Assembly (NCBI GenBank): GCA_947176875.1
Contig: CAMWSI010000045.1
Coordinates: 1-6,720, forward strand
Source of the DNA: an uncultured Bacteroidales bacterium
GTDB lineage: Bacteria; Bacteroidota; Bacteroidia; Bacteroidales; P3
Length of the DNA: 6,720 nucleotides
Direction of reading: 5' to 3'
In this document: positions 1 through 5,190 of the stretch, piece by piece
How the letters are laid out: each line of letters starts with the position of its first letter
Position numbering within the stretch: the first letter of the stretch is position 1
Notes under the pieces: generated by a model
What the model was told of the DNA's origin: nothing
Seen by the model: only the letters and a program-made list of their open reading frames with translations
Databases searched by the model: none
Program-made: the position numbers and the translations under genes

Positions 1-21
1 TGCTTCTATAAATAATACAAC

Positions 22-67
22 CCCCCGCGCGGGGGTGGAGAAACACCCCCCCCCCCCGCTTCTTTTT
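22..67 (+). terminator. Possible transcription terminator: G/C hairpins followed by T-rich run
   Basis: Two mutually exclusive hairpins share the G run at 31-35. One is the perfect palindrome CCCCC-GCGC-GGGGG (22-35). The other is GGGGGTG (31-37) pairing perfectly with CACCCCC (44-50) around the loop GAGAAA. A T-rich stretch (TTCTTTTT, 60-67) follows, separated from the second stem by more C residues. This would fit an intrinsic terminator for a gene upstream of the window. In the opposite direction the hairpin is followed by TTGTATTATTT, so it could also act for leftward transcription. The gap between stem and T run is longer than in a classical terminator, so this is a moderate call. Confidence 0.4.
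46..57. repeat. Homopolymeric tract of 12 C
   Basis: An uninterrupted run of twelve C residues lies just after the CACCCCC stem arm. Tracts of this length are prone to slipped-strand length change and to sequencing or assembly error. It is outside any gene I can identify, about 340 bases before the first start codon and about 250 bases before the likely promoter, so a phase-variation role is possible but not indicated. Confidence 0.75.
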
Positions 68-309
68 ATCCCGGCAGCCCGGCCCGCAGAACGCCCCTTA
101 GGACAAAGTGCCTTCGCTTTGACCGGAAACAAAGTGCGGACAGCGCCTTTTGGCTACGTTCTTCATGATGGCCTGCCATGCTAAGCAAAACATTCAATAT
201 ATTATATATAAGAACTTTGCAACCTTATACTAAGGCGATGTATAGTACGTTTCAGCCAAGTGTTAAGGTTTTATAAGGTATTTGAGGCAAAAGAGCGTCT
301 TTTCAATAG

Positions 310-377
310 ATAAATTTGTTCCCAGGAAGTCGGATGTCTGCAAAATGCTCTCGCTTCCAAGCACTCGACAAATTTAT
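310..377. repeat. 10-bp perfect inverted repeat spanning promoter and leader
   Basis: ATAAATTTGT (310-319) is exactly complementary in reverse to ACAAATTTAT (368-377), with 48 bases between. The left arm contains the -7 element of the likely promoter. The right arm therefore places an identical -7 element (TAAATTTG) on the minus strand, pointing back at the first. It could be an operator pair, a leader-RNA stem (only if transcription starts further upstream) or a chance match in AT-rich DNA. Confidence 0.4.
311..318 (+). promoter_or_regulatory. Bacteroidota-type -7 promoter element (TAAATTTG)
   Basis: TAAATTTG matches the Bacteroidota primary-sigma -7 consensus TAnnTTTG exactly. Transcription would begin near 322-328, giving a leader of roughly 75 bases before the start at 401. 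The -33 element is weak. The nearest TTTG is at 281-284, 26 bases upstream, whereas the usual spacing is about 19-21. The element lies just after an AT-rich stretch and in front of the three-gene cluster. No similar element occurs in the two intergenic gaps downstream, so it is the best candidate promoter for the whole set. Confidence 0.5.
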
Positions 378-400
378 AAACCAACTAAAACTTATGCCCT

Positions 401-3400
401 ATGAAAAGATTGATGACTACCCTGCTTTTTGTCTTGCTGTGCGGAACGGGACTCTGTCTGGCGGACGGAGTCACTGTTTCCGGCGCAGTGACGTGCGACA
501 ATCCGTATAATCCTCAATATCCCGTAGAAAACGGCATTTCCGGGACTGTCAGATTATTGAATCAGGACGGCAGCGTTGCCTACTCCGGAACGGTAGCCGA
601 CAACGACAGTTATAAGTCCGTTTATACCATAACCGACGTGGCGGCCGGGTCGTATGTGCTGGATTTCGAAGGCGGGGTCTATGACAAGATTCTCGTCTTT
701 AACGGCAATATCACGGTAGAGACTTCCAATTTGGAGCACGACTTCAAAGCCACTGTCGATGACACGCGCGGCTATTTGCAAATTGCCGTCAAATACGGAG
801 AATGGAACGCCCAATATCAGTATTGGGCCAATTCGAAAAATATCGCCAATGCGACGGTTGCCTGCACTCCGACAAGCGGAAGCGATGCAAAGACCCTCAC
901 GGCCATCTCCGACAGCTACGGCAACGTCAAATTTCTCGTGAAGAAAGACGCCGACCTGCGTTACGCCATAAACATCCGGGCCGAAAGTTATTTGGACAAA
1001 GACACGGTTTTGACCGCTTATGGCGAAAAATACGGCTCCATGGCGTTTCTGTCCCATGAGATATACATGGCCGAAAAACCGTTGCCCCCCGCTGCGATAT
1101 CCGGCGAGGTAACGTTACACGGCGAAAGCCTCGCCACCCTGCCCGGCGGAGACATGAAAATCGGGCTTAAGACCGTTAGAGGCAAACATTTGAGCGCGAC
1201 GGTACTCAACGGCCGATATAATTTCACGGACATTCCCGTCGGCGAGACGATGTTTTATGTCTATGATCCGCAAGGCGGATATGACTACGACCTCGGCACG
1301 ACCAAGGCGACGAATTACGCGATAAAAAGTCCCGCGGACGGTAAATTCACATTGACCGAAGACGGCCTTACGCTAAACATTGAGCTCGAACGCATTGCCG
1401 TAAACGTCAGCGGCAAGGTGGACGGCTTGTCCGATGCCGTCAGCCTTTACCTGATGAACGGAGAGACCCGCGCTTATGAAGTCCGGAGCAACCTTATCGG
1501 CGAATATACGTTCCAAGGCGTGAAACCGGGCACCTACACGGTGGTTGCCTCCGCTTTCGGTTATGAACAGCAAAACACGCCATCCGTCACCGTTACGCTG
1601 GAGGCGGATGTGACGGCCGATAAAATCGTCATGGAGGGCAAGGAGATGGAATTCACTTTCGTGAATACTTATTTCGGTGCCTCGAATCCTTATACGGGCG
1701 AATACGCGCTTCTGGCCGGTGCCGTCATCGAATTATGGAACGCCGACGGCACGACCAAAATAACCGAAACCACAGCGGGAGACGCACAGGCTTATGCCGC
1801 CTGGTCGTTGAAAACGACGGGACGGATGGGCGCCAAATACCTTATCCGCATCAAACACACCGACATAGAGGATTTTGAAATGTCGGTAACAGCCGCCCAG
1901 GAAAAAACAAGCGTTTATCCGTCCGGCATCCAATTCCGCTATGACGGCCCCGCCCTTTTGCCGGTAGAGTCGTTCCTGGCGCAATGGAACGAGACCCAAG
2001 ATACGTTGCTGTTAAGCTGGCGTTGGCCGGAAGCCCTGAGAGACCAAGAAAACTACAAGGTGGAAATGGTCCGGCTTTCCCGCAAACTGAGTTCGGAATC
2101 AGGGATGGGTACGGCATTGACTTATTGGAGTGCGCCTTACGACCAGACCACATACGAGTCTGTTTTCGCGTTCGACGCCTTGCCTGTCGCTTTCAAGGAC
2201 AGCACGGCCGTGAACGGCAACAGTTACACTTATCGGTTCGAGATCCGTTACAAAAAACCCTATAGCGCGGTATTCGACACGACTTTCGAAGTGGATTTAC
2301 GCATTCTGTCCCGCCTGACATACGAGGTGAACGACCCGGTCATGGGACGCATCGTAAATAAAACCACTATCGAGGCATCCGACGGCAACCTCTATCGGCA
2401 AGGAGATCAGATCCACCTGCTTGCCGTCGCCAACGACGGTTTCCGATTCGTACATTGGCTGGACAACGGGGCGGTTGTGGAACAAGAGACGCAAAAGACA
2501 GACTCTTCGCTCATTTCTTTCCAGATGCCGGACAAGGATGTAACCTATAAAGCCGTCTTCAGGAAGAGCCGCTTTGTCATCACGCTGAACGCCACGCCTG
2601 AAAACGCCGGCACCGTAAGCGGCGCGGGCACCTACGAAGGCGACGCGAGCGTCACGGTCAAGGCCGTGGCCCATAACGGCTATCAATTCAAGGCCTGGAT
2701 GGAGGGCGACGAAGAGGTTTCGACCAAAGCCGAATACACTTTCCAGCCCGAAGACGACCGCTCGCTGACCGCCGTATTCATCGAAACGCAATATGTGCTG
2801 GGCTTGGGCGTCAATAATCCGGCATGGGGAACCGTAGAGGGCAGCGGCGAATTCGCAGGCGGCACGGAGGTGACGGTCAAGGCGACGCCCAACGAAGGTT
2901 ACAAATTCATCGCTTGGCAGGAAGACGGCGCCGAAGTGTCGAAAGAAGCCGTCTATACGTTCAAAATCGAGAAAGACATTACGCTGACGGCGGTTTTTGC
3001 GGATGCGGCACAGAAATACACTGTGACGCTCAACGCCAACCATGACGAATGGGGCAAAACGGAACGCGCCGGCGAATTTGCGGAAGGCAGCACCGTGACA
3101 ATCAAGGCGACGCCCAATGAGAACTACCATTTCGTAGCCTGGATGGAGGGTGAAACCGAAGTATCGACAACGGCCGTCTATACGTTCAAGGTCGAAAAGG
3201 ATGTCACGCTCACAGCCGTATTCGCCGAAGGATCGGCCAACGAGCAATGCGAAGCCGCCCGTTGGTCGGTTTATGCCGAAAACGGCACATTGGTTATCAT
3301 TGGCTTGAACGGCGACCGTTATTCGGTTTACGACCTCAACGGCCGTCTCTCCGGACAGGCCCGTTGCACGGGGGCGGAAATCCGCATGGACGTAACTCCG

Positions 3401-3472
3401 AACAGACTCTATATCGTACGCCGGGTAACGGCTGCCGGAGCCTTCGACGCCAAAAAGATGGTCGTACGCTAA
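401..3472 (+). CDS. Modular adhesin-like surface protein with InlB-type B-repeats
   Basis: A probable exported cell-surface or secreted protein of 1023 residues; I cannot name the exact gene. Residues 1-21 form a signal peptide (Lys/Arg start, hydrophobic core, probable cleavage after Leu-Ala at 21; no good lipobox). Residues about 23-118, 119-226, 228-332, 333-412 and 416-520 look like beta-sandwiches, several resembling carboxypeptidase-regulatory-like modules (for example VNVSGKVDG at 334 followed by GEYTFQGVKPGTYTV at 367). An FN3-like module covers about 525-633. Four InlB-type B-repeats (Flg_new_2/List-Bact style) lie at about 638-720, 724-796, 798-871 and 872-943, each ending in a TAVF-like motif. 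Residues about 955-1023 form a short sorting-tail-like domain (VYDLNGR, LYIVRR, KKMVVR) without a YPNP motif. No catalytic residues are apparent. The start follows an A-rich leader without Shine-Dalgarno and gives a clean signal peptide. Binding or scaffold function is inferred from architecture only. Confidence 0.88.
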   Translation: MKRLMTTLLFVLLCGTGLCLADGVTVSGAVTCDNPYNPQYPVENGISGTVRLLNQDGSVAYSGTVADNDSYKSVYTITDVAAGSYVLDFEGGVYDKILVFNGNITVETSNLEHDFKATVDDTRGYLQIAVKYGEWNAQYQYWANSKNIANATVACTPTSGSDAKTLTAISDSYGNVKFLVKKDADLRYAINIRAESYLDKDTVLTAYGEKYGSMAFLSHEIYMAEKPLPPAAISGEVTLHGESLATLPGGDMKIGLKTVRGKHLSATVLNGRYNFTDIPVGETMFYVYDPQGGYDYDLGTTKATNYAIKSPADGKFTLTEDGLTLNIELERIAVNVSGKVDGLSDAVSLYLMNGETRAYEVRSNLIGEYTFQGVKPGTYTVVASAFGYEQQNTPSVTVTLEADVTADKIVMEGKEMEFTFVNTYFGASNPYTGEYALLAGAVIELWNADGTTKITETTAGDAQAYAAWSLKTTGRMGAKYLIRIKHTDIEDFEMSVTAAQEKTSVYPSGIQFRYDGPALLPVESFLAQWNETQDTLLLSWRWPEALRDQENYKVEMVRLSRKLSSESGMGTALTYWSAPYDQTTYESVFAFDALPVAFKDSTAVNGNSYTYRFEIRYKKPYSAVFDTTFEVDLRILSRLTYEVNDPVMGRIVNKTTIEASDGNLYRQGDQIHLLAVANDGFRFVHWLDNGAVVEQETQKTDSSLISFQMPDKDVTYKAVFRKSRFVITLNATPENAGTVSGAGTYEGDASVTVKAVAHNGYQFKAWMEGDEEVSTKAEYTFQPEDDRSLTAVFIETQYVLGLGVNNPAWGTVEGSGEFAGGTEVTVKATPNEGYKFIAWQEDGAEVSKEAVYTFKIEKDITLTAVFADAAQKYTVTLNANHDEWGKTERAGEFAEGSTVTIKATPNENYHFVAWMEGETEVSTTAVYTFKVEKDVTLTAVFAEGSANEQCEAARWSVYAENGTLVIIGLNGDRYSVYDLNGRLSGQARCTGAEIRMDVTPNRLYIVRRVTAAGAFDAKKMVVR
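2312..3229 (+). repeat. Four tandem InlB-type B-repeats within the first gene
   Basis: Four units of about 72-83 codons: 2312-2560, 2570-2788, 2792-3013 and 3014-3229. Each follows the pattern of a GTV-like strand, G-x-x-V-T-V-K-A, a G-Y-x-F-x-A-W core, an acidic loop, an aromatic YTF strand and a final TAVF. The first unit is the most divergent (AVANDGFRFVHW, MPDKDVTYKAVF). The last two share exact DNA blocks of 16 bp (2877-2892 with 3102-3117) and 17 bp (2948-2964 with 3173-3189), both offset by exactly 225 bp, or 75 codons. Units two and four share 14 bp (2693-2706 with 3137-3150). Such repeats usually form rod-like beta-grasp stalks in Gram-positive internalins and in many Bacteroidota surface proteins. 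Confidence 0.85.
3263..3469 (+). other. Atypical C-terminal sorting-tail-like domain of the first protein
   Basis: The last 69 residues (955-1023) have the strand order of a Bacteroidota C-terminal sorting domain: SVYAENGTLVI, then YSVYDLNGRL, EIRMDV, LYIVRR and KKMVVR at the end. The usual opening YPNP motif of T9SS type A tails is absent and replaced by VYAENG. I read it as a diverged or shortened T9SS-type tail. It could instead be a non-signalling beta-sandwich end. The neighbouring gene carries the canonical form, which allows direct comparison. Confidence 0.55.
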
Positions 3473-3492
3473 ATCTCTCCACGGGAACCGAT

Positions 3493-3532
3493 ATTCCGGC
3501 GGCATCCGGTCAAAGCCGAACGCCGCCGGAAT
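3493..3532. repeat. 11-bp perfect inverted repeat in the intergenic gap
   Basis: ATTCCGGCGGC (3493-3503) pairs exactly with GCCGCCGGAAT (3522-3532) around an 18-base loop, starting about 20 bases after the first stop codon. In RNA it would form a strong GC-rich hairpin. No T run follows (TCCGTTAAATC), so it is not a classical intrinsic terminator. More plausible roles are partial termination, 3'-end protection of the upstream message, or setting relative expression of the first two genes. Confidence 0.6.
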
Positions 3533-3562
3533 TCCGTTAAATCATACAAGCAATACACCTAC

Positions 3563-5158
3563 ATGAAAAGAAACATGCTTCTATTGGCCTGCCTGTTTTG
3601 GGCAGGCGGCCTGCACGCCCAACGGCAGGACACGGAAAGTCCGGTCTTCCTCATAGACGGCACCGAAATACCGGCTACGGGTCTGAAAACCGCCAAAACC
3701 GCGTCCGACAGCCTTATTTTCTGGTCGTTACCCGATACGGTCATCGGGTCAAAAACATCGGGCGAATACGCGATGTTCGTCTATACGTACGATGAACGCG
3801 GCAACGCCGTCGCCACGGAATCTTTCCTGCGGGCGGGCAACGTATGGGCACCCTCGCAACGCATCGACGCGACGTTCAACCGTTGGGATCTCATCGATAC
3901 GACTGTCAATTATTTCTATCAACAAGGCGACTATGTGCCGAACGCGCGTAAAATATCGGTCTATGACAAACAGGGACGGCACGTTTCGTTGCTGAACCAG
4001 ACGTATAACGCCAACATGCGATCCTGGACGCCGGCATCCCGCTACACTTACACCTATACGGACGACAACCGGTTGCTTTCGAGCCTGAAAGAAGCGCCGG
4101 ATCTGCAATCGACGGGATGGAAAATGCAGGAAAAGACAGAATACACATACGATGCGGAAGGTCGCGAGACCGCCTTTGAAATGTCCATCTGGACAGGTTC
4201 GGAATGGTTTCCGTACCGCGCCTATTACCGTACCTACGAAAACGGCCGCCTTGTCAGGGAACTGGGACGTATTATGAATGAAATCACCGGCCAATACGGC
4301 GATACGTACCGCTTCGAATACGCCTACAACGGAAACGGCAACCTGACGGACTATCTCCAATTCTATACCGACAGTACGGGCAGATGGGACACAAGCATGC
4401 ACCGTGCCTATACTTACAACGAGGAGAATCTTGTCTCGGAAGAATACACGCGGACTTTCGACGCCGCGCTCGGAGAGTTGGAAAATTCGATGCGCGAATA
4501 CTATTTCTACGATAAAAACGGCGTGAAAGACAGCGTAAAACACGAAGTATGGCTGTCGCTGGAATGGGTGCATACCATTTCGCTCCGCTATTTCTACAAC
4601 GAAGCGGGAATCCTCGACGGCAGAATTTACTATAATTTCAGCGACGACAACCGCCGTACGGACAAATACGAATGGCAGTTCAACGAAAACGGAGACGGTA
4701 CGCTCTCGCAATGCTTCACACGGCAAAACGACAGCTGGATACCTGCAGAACGCTACGACCTCGAAATATACAGACACGACGGGGAATTGATCCTGCGTTC
4801 CGACGCCCTGCTTCTCTGTGAAATCAGTGTACACTATGCCGAAGGCACCAAGACGCCGGGGCCGTTGCCCGACACGACGAAACCTGCCGACACGACGATT
4901 GCCAACGAACCGCTGAAAGCCATGCTGGAAGCGAACGTGAACGTTTATCCGAATCCTGCCGTCGGAACGCTGTATGTGGAAATAAGCGGCGAAGGCGTCT
5001 GCGACGTGCGGTTGTCAAGCCTGTCAGGACAGACCGTAGAGGCTTTCCGCATGGCGGCCGGACGAAAATTCCTGGATGTCGGAAAGTTCAAAGGCACTTA
5101 CATCCTGTACGTACAAAAAGACGGCGCGACGGTCGCCAGAAAAATCATCATACTTTAA
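3563..5158 (+). CDS. Secreted protein of ~30-residue YD/RHS-like repeats with T9SS type A sorting domain
   Basis: A 531-residue protein whose sequence shows export but not function. Residues 1-19 are a signal peptide ending Leu-His-Ala before Gln20, as expected for Bacteroidota signal peptidase I substrates. After a short region (20-65), residues about 66-410 consist of about twelve units of 28-31 residues centred on Y-x-[YF]-[DN]-x-x-G, with central aromatics at 76, 105, 134, 165, 196, 225, 255, 285, 316, 345, 373 and 403. A Trp or Tyr usually lies ten residues earlier. A Pro/Thr-rich linker (430-448) holds two DTT sites that fit the Bacteroidales O-glycosylation motif D-[ST]-[AILMTV]. Residues about 456-531 are a canonical T9SS type A sorting domain (VYPNP at 461-465, GTYILYV near 511, ending RKIIIL). 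The start is 90 bp after the previous stop with no Shine-Dalgarno. Cargo of T9SS, released or surface-anchored; a ligand cannot be inferred. Confidence 0.9.
   Translation: MKRNMLLLACLFWAGGLHAQRQDTESPVFLIDGTEIPATGLKTAKTASDSLIFWSLPDTVIGSKTSGEYAMFVYTYDERGNAVATESFLRAGNVWAPSQRIDATFNRWDLIDTTVNYFYQQGDYVPNARKISVYDKQGRHVSLLNQTYNANMRSWTPASRYTYTYTDDNRLLSSLKEAPDLQSTGWKMQEKTEYTYDAEGRETAFEMSIWTGSEWFPYRAYYRTYENGRLVRELGRIMNEITGQYGDTYRFEYAYNGNGNLTDYLQFYTDSTGRWDTSMHRAYTYNEENLVSEEYTRTFDAALGELENSMREYYFYDKNGVKDSVKHEVWLSLEWVHTISLRYFYNEAGILDGRIYYNFSDDNRRTDKYEWQFNENGDGTLSQCFTRQNDSWIPAERYDLEIYRHDGELILRSDALLLCEISVHYAEGTKTPGPLPDTTKPADTTIANEPLKAMLEANVNVYPNPAVGTLYVEISGEGVCDVRLSSLSGQTVEAFRMAAGRKFLDVGKFKGTYILYVQKDGATVARKIIIL
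3782..4783 (+). repeat. Twelve-unit ~30-residue aromatic repeat array
   Basis: The units are defined by the motif Y-x-[YF]-[DN]-x-x-G. Starts are at residues 74, 103 (degenerate, ATFNRWD), 132, 163, 194, 223, 253, 283, 314, 343, 371 and 401, giving central-aromatic spacings of 29, 29, 31, 31, 29, 30, 30, 31, 29, 28 and 30. Trp95, Tyr124, Trp155, Trp186, Trp215, Tyr245, Trp275 and Trp335 sit exactly ten residues before the central aromatic of their unit, often with Pro two residues later (97, 126, 157, 217). The YD signature recalls RHS/YD repeats, but those have a period near 20, so this is a longer hairpin relative. The repeat is protein-level; I saw no long identical DNA blocks. Confidence 0.85.
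4928..5155 (+). other. T9SS type A C-terminal sorting domain of the second protein
   Basis: Residues 456-531 match the family pattern well: NVYPNPAVGTLYVE, then CDVRLSSLSGQTVEAF, KFLDVGKFKGTYILYV and final RKIIIL. This is the conserved tail recognised by the type IX translocon, which is normally cleaved when the cargo is released or attached to anionic LPS. It is the strongest evidence in the window that the organism carries a T9SS. Confidence 0.9.
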
Positions 5159-5190
5159 CCATTCCCTTACCGAAAACAGAAGACACCATT

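Larger units (their letters stand above)
1..400. other. Non-coding upstream region of the surface-protein cluster
   Basis: I find no convincing gene in these 400 bases. Positions 1-180 are GC-rich, with a C/G homopolymer hairpin block (22-57), a T-rich run (60-67), a small hairpin (104-121) and a 9-bp direct repeat ACAAAGTGC (103-111 and 129-137). Positions about 190-280 are strikingly AT-rich and carry short inverted repeats, such as ACCTTATA (222-229) with TATAAGGT (272-279). The stretch from 300 to 400 looks like the promoter and leader of the first gene. A stop codon at 13-15 could end a gene entering from upstream, but nothing supports that. An open frame from 316 into the first gene starts inside the promoter element and resembles no protein I know. 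Confidence 0.6.

Noticed and set aside
22..57. G-quadruplex or regulatory phase-variable switch at the C tract
   Set aside because: Four separate G runs are not present on either strand in the usual spacing, and the tract is far from the promoter spacer and from any coding frame, so I list it only as a repeat and possible terminator part.
180..300. Mobile element end, attachment site or CRISPR-like repeat in the AT-rich upstream stretch
   Set aside because: Only short 7-8 bp inverted repeats are present (such as 222-229 with 272-279), with no regular spacing, target duplication or transposase fragment; AT-rich composition explains them.
316..510. Small + strand open frame of 64 codons overlapping the first gene's start
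   Set aside because: It begins inside the likely promoter element, upstream of the expected transcript start, and runs out of frame into the signal peptide region. Nothing in its sequence looks like a real protein.
2297..3505. Long open frame of 402 codons on the minus strand opposite the B-repeats
   Set aside because: It lies wholly antisense to clear repeat domains, has no recognisable domain or signal, and its openness follows from the codon usage and repeated nature of the sense gene. Similar long antisense frames occur opposite the second gene (3749-4834) and third gene (5515-6270).
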